Positions 37,325 through 44,825 of a DNA stretch of 64,000 nt are shown in pieces. Numbering within the stretch: the first letter of the stretch is position 1; every line of letters starts with the position of its first letter. The translations under genes and the position numbers were made by a program. This DNA comes from Paenibacillus albidus (GTDB taxonomy: Bacteria > Bacillota > Bacilli > Paenibacillales > Paenibacillaceae), in assembly GCF_014644435.1 (NCBI RefSeq), contig NZ_BMKR01000002.1, forward strand, positions 248,001 through 312,000. The letters are read 5' to 3'. The notes under the pieces were generated by a model that was given only the letters and a program-made list of their open reading frames with translations, did no database searches and was not told the origin of the DNA.

Positions 37325-37849
37325 CTACCCGTGTTCCACTTCAATGTGATTCAGCTTTGCAAATTCCTCCAAACGTTTCCCCATCAACGCCGTGTCATAC
37401 CGGTTAATGAATCTGGAGAACATCCAGGTGGAACGTTTGCCTTTGTATTTGATCGTCACAGAGGCGCGCGAAAGGAAGATCTTCTCAATCTGATCTGCGG
37501 GCAATAAACGCTCACGGTTGAATTTGGTCGTTGATAACCGCGCCCGCTCAACCTTCAAGTAAGGACGACGGAAAAACAGCAGAGCCGCCAGCAGGAAATA
37601 CAGCACAATCCCCAGCCAGTTCATCAGCCCACCGCTGCCCTCCGTAGTATCAATTGTACCTACCAGCCAATACAATACACCAAGCAAAACCAAGACTATC
37701 GGCAGTACGATATTTCGGCCTTTAAATACATCACTTTCCTTGGCTGTCGACGTCGTCGAAGCATAGATTGACGACTTGCCTTGTTTCTTTCGTTGCTTGT
37801 TAATCTGCTGCGTATTGCGTTGAACCATTCTTTCCCAAGAACGGGCCAT
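37325..37849 (-). CDS. membrane protein of unknown function
   Basis: 174 residues. A basic N-terminus of about 45 residues, two hydrophobic helices (about 47-67 and 78-95) separated by a short loop, then a basic C-terminal domain of about 75 residues (LSTTKFNRERLLPADQIEKIFL, SVTIKYKGKRSTWMFSRF) that resembles a small PH-like beta domain seen in YcxB/EbsA-type proteins. I do not recognise a named family. It lies between the DUF896 gene and the phosphatase gene, all on the same strand. Confidence 0.7.
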   Translation of the reverse strand: MARSWERMVQRNTQQINKQRKKQGKSSIYASTTSTAKESDVFKGRNIVLPIVLVLLGVLYWLVGTIDTTEGSGGLMNWLGIVLYFLLAALLFFRRPYLKVERARLSTTKFNRERLLPADQIEKIFLSRASVTIKYKGKRSTWMFSRFINRYDTALMGKRLEEFAKLNHIEVEHG

Positions 37850-37896
37850 GTCAGTTCCCCCTAGTCATACTGAAATATCTATAAACAGGAACAGGG

Positions 37897-38106
37897 TTAA
37901 TGCTTCAGACCCTTGTCGCCTTGTCCATCAGTCTCATCATCCACTATTTCAATTGTATCCAGTTGCGCACGGAAATTGGTGCGGATATTATTCAGATAAA
38001 TCTCACGCAGCTTGGCGCGCTCCGCGAGCTCTTCTTCATTCAGTCCGCCGTTCTTCTGTTTGCGTGCCAATTCGTTGATTCGCCCAACCAATTCATCTAT
38101 ATTCAA
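37897..38106 (-). CDS. DUF896 (YnzC-family) protein
   Basis: 69-residue helical protein with the family pattern IDELVGRINELARKQKNGGL followed by NEEELAERAKLREIYLNNIR. In B. subtilis ynzC is cotranscribed with yneA in the SOS locus, and here it lies directly downstream of yneA on the same strand, preserving that order. A terminator separates the two, so independent transcription is possible. Function unknown. Confidence 0.9.
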   Translation of the reverse strand: MNIDELVGRINELARKQKNGGLNEEELAERAKLREIYLNNIRTNFRAQLDTIEIVDDETDGQGDKGLKH

Positions 38107-38149
38107 TTCGTTTCCCTCCCTAATAAATTCATTCTAACTTTGCCATGAG

Positions 38150-38190
38150 AAAAAGAGCTTGTCAAGGTCTACTCCCTGCAAGCTCTTCCT
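38150..38190 (-). terminator. terminator of yneA
   Basis: Minus-strand arms AAGAGCTTG and CAAGCTCTT with a 17-base loop, followed by TTTTCTC. Confidence 0.75.
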
Positions 38191-38218
38191 ATTAATTGTA
38201 TGGACTGTGCATTATGAA

Positions 38219-38635
38219 TTAATACGTGGGTAAAGTAAGTACATCTCCGGCACGAATGCCGCTATCATCCAAACCATTGGATTGTTTAATTCCTTCTATA
38301 TATACAACCGTCTTCATATCAGCCGGTTTATTCTGTTGTGCGATACTCCAAAGAGTGTCTCCGCGTTCCACTACAATCCGTTGCTCTTGTTTCATTGAAG
38401 ATACCGTCCCTGCGAACACATTGCCTACGATAGTAAAACAGGATATAACGAGCATAAACACCAAAGCGAACTTCATAAGCAAATCTTGCCGGAGCAAGCC
38501 CGTCAATACGTTCACCAGTCGATCACCCAAAACCTGCAACTTCAAACTATTCCCCCAAACAGACCGGCGCTGGTCTGTAGAATTCATCTCTGTGTTGTTC
38601 TCATAAATACTGCGGTATGTACTATATCTCATCAT
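38219..38635 (-). CDS. yneA: YneA-like SOS cell-division inhibitor (LysM protein)
   Basis: Membrane-anchored protein that halts septation during DNA damage. Seen: a cytoplasmic N-terminus of about 50 residues, one membrane helix (LMKFALVFMLVISCFTIVG), then a LysM domain (IVVERGDTLWSIAQ...GIRAGDVLTLPTY) outside the membrane. The divergent lexA neighbour and the LexA boxes between them fit YneA. I start at the ATG at 38635 because GGAGG lies nine bases upstream; 138 residues is somewhat longer than the B. subtilis protein, so a later start is possible. Confidence 0.85.
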   Translation of the reverse strand: MMRYSTYRSIYENNTEMNSTDQRRSVWGNSLKLQVLGDRLVNVLTGLLRQDLLMKFALVFMLVISCFTIVGNVFAGTVSSMKQEQRIVVERGDTLWSIAQQNKPADMKTVVYIEGIKQSNGLDDSGIRAGDVLTLPTY

Positions 38636-38649
38636 GGCTCTCATCCTCC

Positions 38650-38661
38650 AAACATTTGTTC
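38650..38661. promoter_or_regulatory. possible LexA box at the yneA ribosome-binding region
   Basis: AAACATTTGTTC, reading GAACAAATGTTT on the minus strand, matches the CGAACN4GTTYG Bacillus LexA pattern with one altered half-site. Confidence 0.5.
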
Positions 38662-38675
38662 TTACCTGCAAAAAC

Positions 38676-38704
38676 AATATAACACGAACATGTGTTTGAA
38701 TCAA
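38676..38704 (-). promoter_or_regulatory. yneA promoter with LexA box
   Basis: Minus-strand TTGATT (38699-38704) and TATATT (38676-38681) are 17 bp apart. The spacer is filled by the LexA box CGAACATGTGTTTG (38685-38698), so LexA would exclude polymerase. Confidence 0.85.
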
Positions 38705-38714
38705 TACTATTTCA

Positions 38715-38726
38715 GAACAATTGTTC
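38715..38726. promoter_or_regulatory. perfect LexA box between yneA and lexA
   Basis: GAACAATTGTTC, a fully palindromic Bacillus-type LexA operator just upstream of the yneA -35. Confidence 0.85.
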
Positions 38727-38834
38727 CCCTTTATTTTTCTCCTTATAATCCAAGCATATTTAAGCCTTATGCTCATAAAATGTTTCGTTTTAGTTAACTT
38801 TTCTAATTTCCCGGTATAGAGTTAGAACTTATGT

Positions 38835-38863
38835 TTGTGCGAACGGCAGTTCTATGTTATAAT
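38835..38863 (+). promoter_or_regulatory. lexA promoter with LexA box
   Basis: TTGTGC (38835-38840) and TATAAT (38858-38863) are 17 bp apart, and the spacer holds the operator CGAACGGCAGTTCT (38840-38853), giving autoregulation. Confidence 0.88.
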
Positions 38864-38896
38864 TTTCCCAAACATTACTATATGGGGTTGATTCCG

Positions 38897-39523
38897 ATGT
38901 CAAAGATTTCGAGTCGCCAACTGGCGATCCTGGAATTTATACGTAACGAAGTCCGCAGCAAGGGTTATCCTCCTTCCGTCCGGGAAATTGGCGAAGCCGT
39001 CGGGCTTGCCTCCAGTTCTACTGTGCATGGTCATCTGGACCGTCTTGAGAAGAAAGGTCTGATTCGCCGTGATCCTACCAAACCTCGCGCAATCGAGCTG
39101 CTTGGCCAGGAGGATTCGGAGAATGTGCATCAGTTCGCTCATACCGTTACACGTGTCCCGGTCGTGGGTAAGGTTACGGCAGGAGTACCAATCACTGCTA
39201 CAGAGAATATTGAAGATTACTTCCCGCTCCCTACCCACTATATTGGTGACAATAAGGTGTTTATGTTATCCGTTCTGGGGGATAGCATGGTGGAAGCAGG
39301 CATTATGAACGGAGACTATGTAATCGTCCGTCAACAGCAGACTGCCGATAACGGTGATATCGTTGTCGCTATGACCGAAGAAGACGAAGCTACGGTGAAG
39401 ACCTTTTATAAGGAACGTGACCATATACGTCTTCAACCCGAGAATCCAGCCTACGAACCCCTGCGTCTTAACCGCGTAACCATTTTAGGCAGAGTTATTG
39501 GTCTATTCCGCGATATTCACTAA
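38897..39523 (+). CDS. lexA: LexA repressor
   Basis: SOS repressor that self-cleaves when RecA filaments form. Seen: an N-terminal winged helix ([32 protein letters not shown]), cleavage site Ala95-Gly96 in GKVTAGVPI, catalytic Ser130 in LGDSMVEAG and Lys168 in EATVKTFYK. 208 residues from the ATG at 38897 (MSKISSRQ); the frame extends upstream across the promoter but has no start signal. Divergent from yneA as in Bacillus. It should also control the uvrX operon at 42.7-44.6 kb, which carries matching boxes. Confidence 0.97.
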   Translation: MSKISSRQLAILEFIRNEVRSKGYPPSVREIGEAVGLASSSTVHGHLDRLEKKGLIRRDPTKPRAIELLGQEDSENVHQFAHTVTRVPVVGKVTAGVPITATENIEDYFPLPTHYIGDNKVFMLSVLGDSMVEAGIMNGDYVIVRQQQTADNGDIVVAMTEEDEATVKTFYKERDHIRLQPENPAYEPLRLNRVTILGRVIGLFRDIH

Positions 39524-39541
39524 GCCTCAGCACTCCTATAC

Positions 39542-39585
39542 CTAAAGGCAGTTACGCATCCCCGCGGAACTGCCTTTATTTTATT
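39542..39585 (+). terminator. terminator of lexA
   Basis: Arms AAAGGCAGTT (39544-39553) and AACTGCCTTT (39568-39577), then ATTTTATT. Confidence 0.85.
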
Positions 39586-39660
39586 CCCCTTTATCTCAAA
39601 CTCAGTTTAACGGCTAACACCTCCTTTACATATCTTATGAATAAAGGAGCGCTGATAAAT

Positions 39661-39999
39661 ATGCCAAATTACCGTATTATCGTTGACCTGTCGCAACGGA
39701 TGTTATATTTACTGGACAATAATATAGTGGTCAGAGGATTTCCGGTAGGGATTGGCAAGATGCTGACCCAGTCCCCGCAAGGCGAATACACGATAATCAA
39801 TAAACAGGCCAATCCGGGTGGACCTTACGGTGCCTTCTGGATGGGCCTCTCCAAACCCCATTATGGCATTCATGGAACCAACGATCCTTCTTCGATTGGC
39901 AAGGAAGTCTCCCAAGGGTGTATCCGTATGTTCAATCAGGATGTATTAACACTCTCCTCACTGATCCCCGTTGGAACAAGGGTAACGATTAGGGAATAA
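39661..39999 (+). CDS. short L,D-transpeptidase (YkuD domain)
   Basis: Peptidoglycan cross-linking enzyme domain. Seen: [29 protein letters not shown] and the active-site motif SQGCIRM with the nucleophilic Cys near residue 92. It is 112 residues and consists of the catalytic module only: no signal peptide, LysM or membrane helix is visible. I start at the ATG at 39661, preceded by AAAGGAG at about 11 bases; an ATG at 39637 lacks a site and gives no signal peptide either. How it reaches the wall is unclear. Confidence 0.88.
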   Translation: MPNYRIIVDLSQRMLYLLDNNIVVRGFPVGIGKMLTQSPQGEYTIINKQANPGGPYGAFWMGLSKPHYGIHGTNDPSSIGKEVSQGCIRMFNQDVLTLSSLIPVGTRVTIRE

Positions 40000-40002
40000 C
40001 AC

Positions 40003-40045
40003 ATACACCTCCCTGGCATCTTCAGACCAGCGGAGGTGTTTTGTA
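40003..40045 (+). terminator. terminator of the L,D-transpeptidase gene
   Basis: Arms ACACCTCC (40005-40012) and GGAGGTGT (40032-40039), extended by CTGG/CCAG, followed by TTTTG. Confidence 0.8.
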
Positions 40046-40164
40046 TATTCTATGAACAGCAACCTGGTAAACAACGAAAAAAATTAGGCAGATGCATAGG
40101 ATTCTTGAAGTTATATGTCGAATATTGTTATTTGGAACAACAATTTTGAAAGGAAGTGCTAGGA

Positions 40165-40545
40165 TTGAATAATTCAAAGATAAGAAGCCAGGTTGATTTT
40201 AGAGTGGATGCGGTGGCCAAGCTTTCAGGACTTTTACTGAACAATGAACAGGTAAGTGAAAAAAGAGTCAATCTGCTCACTACCTTCGGCAATATCCAGG
40301 GCAATGTGACGCCTCCGAACAACAGCAAGGATGATGTTTTTAATCTGAAATCTTTAATGGATGATGTCATCGTTGATGAATACATATCTTATCTTGGCGC
40401 CGAACACCCGGAGAAGAATTTCCACTATAACTTCATTGTGCTGGATGATGTGGTCGTGACCCCTTTTGCCAACCCCATGGCTGCAACGGAATACAAGCAG
40501 CTAATCGTGTATGCCGACCAGATCGTTGCCTTTAACTTCCTTTAA
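40165..40545 (+). CDS. hypothetical protein, about 126 residues
   Basis: Not recognised. Soluble, with a mixed N-terminal half (RSQVDFRVDAVAKLSGLLLNN) and a beta-rich C-terminus (NFIVLDDVVVTPFANP...QIVAFNFL). The best start is a TTG at 40165 with AAGGAAG about eight bases upstream; no ATG is available early in the frame. A strong hairpin follows, so it is monocistronic. Codon use resembles the flanking core genes. Confidence 0.65.
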   Translation: MNNSKIRSQVDFRVDAVAKLSGLLLNNEQVSEKRVNLLTTFGNIQGNVTPPNNSKDDVFNLKSLMDDVIVDEYISYLGAEHPEKNFHYNFIVLDDVVVTPFANPMAATEYKQLIVYADQIVAFNFL

Positions 40546-40581
40546 TATTCTCTTTAGTCACTAACTCAACTGTTCGCACAA

Positions 40582-40622
40582 AAAAAGCTATAACATGCGT
40601 TCTGGGCATGTTATAGCTTTAA
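40582..40622. terminator. terminator after the 40.2-kb hypothetical gene
   Basis: 15-bp arms AAAGCTATAACATGC (40584-40598) and GCATGTTATAGCTTT (40606-40620) with flanking A and T runs; can work in both directions. Confidence 0.85.
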
Positions 40623-40637
40623 TCATTCTAAGAAGTA

Positions 40638-40673
40638 TTACAATATTGTAAATAAGTATTAGCGTACGCTAAT
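40638..40673. promoter_or_regulatory. two adjacent perfect palindromes (putative operators)
   Basis: TTACAATATTGTAA at 40638-40651 and ATTAGCGTACGCTAAT at 40658-40673 are each perfectly symmetric and lie 58-93 bp upstream of a 61-residue gene, where a promoter is expected. They look like binding sites for dimeric repressors. I cannot name the regulator. Confidence 0.6.
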
Positions 40674-40730
40674 TGTGTTTAATAATAAGGGAAACCAGCA
40701 CTCGAAAGTACTTAAAGAAAGAGGCTCCGT

Positions 40731-40916
40731 ATGTTAAAAAATGAAATTCAAAAGGTAATTGCACGCAATACGCTTCTTAAAGTCCATTTGATTAGCGGCG
40801 AAACCTATACTGGAGTCTGTGAATTGAAGGGGATTTCGGATTCCCTTTATATAAACACGGGCCAGAATTGTATTAAGGTGCCCTTTTGGACAATCAAACG
40901 AATTAAAGTTATGTAA
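40731..40916 (+). CDS. small Sm-like/SH3-like protein
   Basis: 61 residues. The pattern LLKVHLISGETYTGVCELKG followed by DSLYINTGQNCIKVPFWTIKRIKV has the alternation of an Sm/Hfq-type five-strand barrel, with a short N-terminal helix (MLKNEIQKVIARN). Length is close to the Hfq core, yet residues that define Hfq itself are absent, so I do not call it a second Hfq. GAAAGAGG precedes the ATG. Two palindromic sites lie upstream. Function unknown; RNA binding is only suggested by the fold-like pattern. Confidence 0.6.
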   Translation: MLKNEIQKVIARNTLLKVHLISGETYTGVCELKGISDSLYINTGQNCIKVPFWTIKRIKVM

Positions 40917-40922
40917 GAACGG

Positions 40923-41318
40923 CTATTCAGCCAAAGCTTGAATAATAAGGAAACGCTGCAGATCAATTTCTTTTTTGAGGATACCGAACACTTCCTCAAG
41001 TGTTGGCACGAACACCAGATCCTGTTGATAAAGATAACCCAAAGCCACATGGTAACTTTCATCAAAGGTTTTGAGATATGGACTCTCCTTTTGTTCCAAC
41101 GTCAAGCGTCCTTGCGCAGCTAACTCTACATATTCCTTACACAGCTTGTATTGTATCTCAGCCCCAGCCGAACTTAAAGGCCTCCAAGAATAAGCACCTC
41201 CCTCTACAACTGCAGTGGACCCCTCAAAAAAATCCAAAGCCGACTGACCCGTTATAAAGGTCTTGATCTTTTCTTCCAATTCCAAATAAAACTGTACAAG
41301 GGTCATCACACTTTCCAC
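40923..41318 (-). CDS. hypothetical protein, 131 residues
   Basis: Not recognised. Soluble and mainly helical (VQFYLELEEKIKTFITGQ, SPYLKTFDESYHVALGYLYQ, LKKEIDLQRFLIIQALAE), with no signal peptide. The start is a GTG at 41318 with GGAGG seven bases upstream. It converges on the Sm-like gene with only 6 bp between them. Pattern is similar to small helical regulators, but no motif allows a claim. Confidence 0.65.
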   Translation of the reverse strand: MESVMTLVQFYLELEEKIKTFITGQSALDFFEGSTAVVEGGAYSWRPLSSAGAEIQYKLCKEYVELAAQGRLTLEQKESPYLKTFDESYHVALGYLYQQDLVFVPTLEEVFGILKKEIDLQRFLIIQALAE

Positions 41319-41540
41319 CTACACACCTCCCTAACTAAACTAAATGAAGAGGTATTCCCATCTTGCGCGATGTAAAGTGCCCCTGAATCATTTACTAAAC
41401 TCTAACACTATGCATATCTCTCACTTAAGCAAGCATACTTACCTAATTGTACCATTCAGAGCCTTACATTGTGAACTTATTAATTTTCGAATTTTGGAGT
41501 ACACTGATATTCATCAAGGGGTGATGGAGGAATTCAGAAC

Positions 41541-42266
41541 ATGTGCGGCAGATATACTCTAACAGTAACCATGGAAGAATTAATGCTGAGATACTTAGTC
41601 CAGGATGCCACCATTATCCACTATGCCCCCAATTATAATGTCGCTCCAATGCAAAATATTCCCGCTGTCATCGGCAGCAGCTCCGGGAATCGTTTAGGAG
41701 AACTTCGCTGGGGTTTGGTCCCCGCATGGTCCAAAGACCCCCTTTGCGGCAGCAGGATGATTAATCTGCGGGCAGAGACTGTAGCTGCCAAACCCTCCTT
41801 TCAGCATTTGCTCAGTTCCCGCCGCTGTATTATTCCGGTTGACGGATTCTATGAATGGTGCAAATCAGGCTCCGTCAAACAGCCCATGCGAATTGTGATG
41901 CAGGATAACAGTATATTCTCTTTGGCAGGAATATATGACACTTGGGTCGATTCCCAAGGTTCGAAACTAAACACCTGCAGTATTATCACCACTGAAGCGA
42001 GCCATCTGCTTGCGCCTATCCATCACCGTATGCCGGTTATTCTGGACAGGGATACAGAGGTGCAATGGCTGGACCGCAGTCAGCGTGATCCCGCGGCCCT
42101 TGTAAGACTTCTCAGACCTTATCCGGCGGAGCCCATGAGAGCTTATGCTGTCTCCCGCGCTGTCGGGAATGTGCGGAATAATTCAAAGGAGCTGCTGGAA
42201 CCTTATCAACAACAACAACAAAAACCACCAGCCGAAGCCAGTGGGCACATCCGCAAACCTCTATGA
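41541..42266 (+). CDS. SRAP-domain (HMCES/YedK-like) abasic-site shield protein, copy 1
   Basis: Forms a covalent thiazolidine link to abasic sites in single-stranded DNA. Seen: Met-Cys2 at the N-terminus (MCGRYTLTV), NYNVAPMQNIPAV, RWGLVPAWSKDP, NLRAETVAAKPSF, RRCIIPVDGFYEW with the catalytic-type Glu, and HHRMPVIL with the conserved His. 241 residues. After the conserved core the C-terminus carries an odd QQQQQKPPAEA stretch. It forms a paralog pair with the gene at 46.35 kb. The region around it has other DNA-damage genes. Confidence 0.93.
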   Translation: MCGRYTLTVTMEELMLRYLVQDATIIHYAPNYNVAPMQNIPAVIGSSSGNRLGELRWGLVPAWSKDPLCGSRMINLRAETVAAKPSFQHLLSSRRCIIPVDGFYEWCKSGSVKQPMRIVMQDNSIFSLAGIYDTWVDSQGSKLNTCSIITTEASHLLAPIHHRMPVILDRDTEVQWLDRSQRDPAALVRLLRPYPAEPMRAYAVSRAVGNVRNNSKELLEPYQQQQQKPPAEASGHIRKPL

Positions 42267-42437
42267 CATTAGTTTTATACAATTTACCCTCTGATAGCCA
42301 AAGCAGTAAAGACCACAGTTCAGACAACAACGGAACGGAAATGGTGTCGGCTGTCCGGCTGATTCCACGATCAAAGTATCTATAACAAGAAAATTATCAT
42401 GAACACTACCGAACATCAAGAGTTTAAAGGGTTTTAA

Positions 42438-42651
42438 GTGTTCATCTTTACAAAACGAATTGTCTTTCTTCTATTATATGCGGGCATTTTGTGGGCGCTT
42501 GTGCGGGCACGGAGGTTTTAGGTCAAGAAGGTATAGAAAAGAGCCGCCTGGTGGATACGGGGATCCACTCCTGATAATCATTGAACCGGAAGCGCTGGAG
42601 GAATTGGATCCCGACCCTTTGCCACCCGGGTGGGCTGAGTTTGAACTATAA
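42438..42651 (+). pseudogene. small membrane-protein gene split by a one-base shift
   Basis: A GTG at 42438 with AAAGGG upstream opens a membrane peptide (TKRIVFLLLYAGILWALVRA) ending RRF-stop at 42521. The next frame continues with RSRRYRKEPPGGYGDPLLII and ends PPGWAEFEL at 42651, looking like real coding sequence. Removing one T from the TTTT at about 42516-42519 joins the two into one protein of about 70 residues. It may be a broken gene, a sequencing error, or a +1 frameshift at TTT-TAG. A plus-strand terminator follows. The remaining part of this 427-base gap, 42267-42437, shows nothing clear. Confidence 0.45.
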
Positions 42652-42659
42652 TCTATATG

Positions 42660-42704
42660 GACCCGCTAGTATAATCACTGACGGGGTTTCGTTTTATTTT
42701 TGTA
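42660..42704 (+). terminator. terminator after the split small gene
   Basis: ACCCG and CGGGGT arms with an inner AGT/ACT pair, followed by TTTCGTTTTATTTTT. It overlaps the end of the convergent yolD gene. Confidence 0.5.
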
Positions 42705-43167
42705 GGTCTTTTAATACTGCCCCAAGGTCGGCTGTATACTTGGTCAACCTTAAGCTTATCTCTGTACGCATAACATCACGGGTTAATCCAAAACGTTCCT
42801 GGTATCCCCGGCAAAAAATTTTGTAATATACCAAAAATTCCTCCTGTTCATCCGCCAGTACCCTGATATTCCGTTGCTTCAGCTCTTTTTGTAACTGATA
42901 GGTATCCTGCATAATCCGGCGCTGAATGGCTTGACCGGCCATTAAATAGGCGCGTTTAAGTATGTTGCCTGAATGTTCGATCTCCTTCAGGCTCTTGCTA
43001 ACCATAGTATCTATGTAAGGAAGCAAAATGAGGTCACGAACCATCGTCCGTTCATCGACGGTTATCATTTTTCTCACCTCATCATCTTGCTTCTGCTCAT
43101 ATTGCTCCACATGTTCGGTCATTAACATTTTAGTTTTCCACCGCTCGTTTCCGTTTAATTTGCTCAT
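42694..43167 (-). CDS. YolD-like protein
   Basis: 157-residue partner usually encoded with UvrX-type polymerases. Seen: N-terminal RWKTKMLMTEHVEQYEQ, the YolD motif, then a mainly helical region. The start overlaps the stop of the polymerase gene by 4 bp. YolD proteins are described as LexA-regulated companions of Y-family polymerases, of uncertain biochemical role. Last gene of the SOS-boxed operon. Confidence 0.85.
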   Translation of the reverse strand: MSKLNGNERWKTKMLMTEHVEQYEQKQDDEVRKMITVDERTMVRDLILLPYIDTMVSKSLKEIEHSGNILKRAYLMAGQAIQRRIMQDTYQLQKELKQRNIRVLADEQEEFLVYYKIFCRGYQERFGLTRDVMRTEISLRLTKYTADLGAVLKDLQK

Positions 43168-44423
43168 TTATAATGCCCTCCAATCTGTTCGGCCCGTTCT
43201 AGAGCAACCCCGGATTCAAGTAATGAGGACGCACGTATAAGCGCTCGGCTGCCATATCTGGTTTTAATATGATCGATTGCCCGCTCTCGGTTGTATGTTC
43301 GGATACGATCGTCGAATAAGGTGAGCTGCATGACGCTGTCATCGGTTAAATGTGATATAGATATAGCTAATCGGCTTATAGGCATACCGGTCCAATTATC
43401 AACGAATAAGCGATATGCCGCTGCCGCCACCTCATGAGTTAAAGACGATGGCTCCGGCAGTGTCATTTGTCGGCTGTATGAGTTTGATTTATCCCCATCG
43501 GTTTCTGATACCGCTATAGACACCGTTGCTCCCATATACCGGTATTTCCGCGCTCGTTGGCAAACCTCAATCACCAATTCAAGCAAGACGACCTCGATTT
43601 CAGGTAGTCGCGTATACAAATTCCAGCGTAGAGCCTTACCGTGCCCTACTGATTTGATTTGATGGCGTATCCCGGTAACTACCGGGCTAGGATCTATTCC
43701 ACGGGCGGTCTGCCAATAATACTCCGCTTGAATATCACTTTGTTTGCCCATGGTCGTGCGCATTCGCTGCTTGAACTCACCCAGTTCCATCCGGGCGATG
43801 TCGCCAATAGTGATAATACCCATACGGTAAAAATTTTTGGTCATCCGACCAGCCACCATGAACATTTCATTCACTGGCAACGGCCAGAGCTCTTTATCTA
43901 AATTGTCGTAATCAAGCCTAAAAATTCCGCCTTCCCTCTTCTTCGCAAAGTTGTTTGCCATCTTCGCAAGTATTTTTGTCGGCCCGATCCCCACTCGGGT
44001 CCAGACACCAGTTGATAACATGACATGCTGCTGAATGGAATGTATAATCTCCTGCAAATCTCCTCCGAAAAAGCTCAATGAGCCTGTCACGTCCAAAAAT
44101 TGCTCATCAATGCTGTAGGCTTCGACGAGGTCGGTATAATTGTGGTATATCTCCGAAATCAGCAGTGAGACCTTTATATAAGTACTCATCCGTGGTCGGA
44201 TGACCACAAGTTCAGGGCATTTTGTCAGAGCTTCACCTACACGTGAGGCGGTGGTTACACCATAGGCTTTAGCGATGGGGCAGGCTGCTAAGACAATGCC
44301 ATTCATTCGCGTTGGATCTCCTACAGCAACTGGCCGGTCTTTGTATTCAGGATGGGCAGCTTTTTCGACAGAGGCATAGAAGCTTTGGCAGTCCGACAGC
44401 AAAATAATACGATCCTTAGGCAT
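43164..44423 (-). CDS. uvrX: Y-family translesion DNA polymerase (UvrX-like)
   Basis: Error-prone polymerase that copies past damaged bases. Seen: the first metal-binding Asp in ILLSDCQSFYASVEKA, the catalytic pair in EAYSIDEQFLDVTG, the fingers/palm segment GNIV-like VLAACPIAKAYGV, thumb-like NFYRMGIITIGDIARM, and a little-finger domain. 419 residues. It overlaps the small WYL-like gene upstream by 8 bp and yolD downstream by 4 bp. Transcription should rise on DNA damage through two LexA boxes upstream. Confidence 0.92.
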   Translation of the reverse strand: MPKDRIILLSDCQSFYASVEKAAHPEYKDRPVAVGDPTRMNGIVLAACPIAKAYGVTTASRVGEALTKCPELVVIRPRMSTYIKVSLLISEIYHNYTDLVEAYSIDEQFLDVTGSLSFFGGDLQEIIHSIQQHVMLSTGVWTRVGIGPTKILAKMANNFAKKREGGIFRLDYDNLDKELWPLPVNEMFMVAGRMTKNFYRMGIITIGDIARMELGEFKQRMRTTMGKQSDIQAEYYWQTARGIDPSPVVTGIRHQIKSVGHGKALRWNLYTRLPEIEVVLLELVIEVCQRARKYRYMGATVSIAVSETDGDKSNSYSRQMTLPEPSSLTHEVAAAAYRLFVDNWTGMPISRLAISISHLTDDSVMQLTLFDDRIRTYNRERAIDHIKTRYGSRALIRASSLLESGVALERAEQIGGHYK

Positions 44424-44613
44424 ATTGGTGCCCCCGCACCGGGTGCCACGCTAAGATATTAGAATATAAAAATACTCGCGGCGCACCAGTGGCCAGGCAA
44501 GTAGCCCGAATGCGGCCGTTGCGGAGTCCGTTCACTTCGATCTGACGCTGCGTAATCTTCCCATCCTTGGCTTGATATATAATCTCTACTGTCTGGCCAA
44601 TACTCATTTTCAT
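44416..44613 (-). CDS. small WYL-like protein, first gene of the uvrX operon
   Basis: 65 residues. VEIIYQAKDGKITQRQIEVN followed by RNGRIRATCLATGAPRVFLYSNIL resembles a minimal WYL-type Sm-like barrel, without any DNA-binding domain. The ATG at 44613 follows a GGGGGCGG site. It overlaps uvrX by 8 bp, so it is translated with it. Such a barrel could bind single-stranded nucleic acid or a nucleotide signal and act with the polymerase; that is inference from fold-like pattern and position. Confidence 0.7.
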   Translation of the reverse strand: MKMSIGQTVEIIYQAKDGKITQRQIEVNGLRNGRIRATCLATGAPRVFLYSNILAWHPVRGHQYA

Positions 44614-44637
44614 TATATCCGCCCCCGCTCAAAATAA

Positions 44638-44649
44638 GAACATTTGTTT
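44638..44649. promoter_or_regulatory. LexA box, uvrX operon (site 1)
   Basis: GAACATTTGTTT, a near-consensus Bacillus LexA operator just downstream of the -10, about 25 bp before the first start codon. Confidence 0.75.
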
Positions 44650-44651
44650 GT

Positions 44652-44681
44652 ATTATAACCAAACGTATGTTCTTTATACAA
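44652..44681 (-). promoter_or_regulatory. promoter of the uvrX operon with LexA box (site 2)
   Basis: Minus-strand TTGTAT (44676-44681) and TATAAT (44652-44657) are 18 bp apart; the spacer contains AAACGTATGTTC (44661-44672), a near-consensus LexA operator. Confidence 0.8.
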
Positions 44682-44825
44682 TCAGTAAGATATTCTTTGA
44701 CTGGGAAAAAAAAGAATTTCATCATGTTCACTCACTATATTGCAGATATAGGCATATTTGTTTAGACAATCCTTGTTGGGTTTTGTAAAGTCAATAGCAA
44801 TAATACATAATAAGGAGTGTACCGA

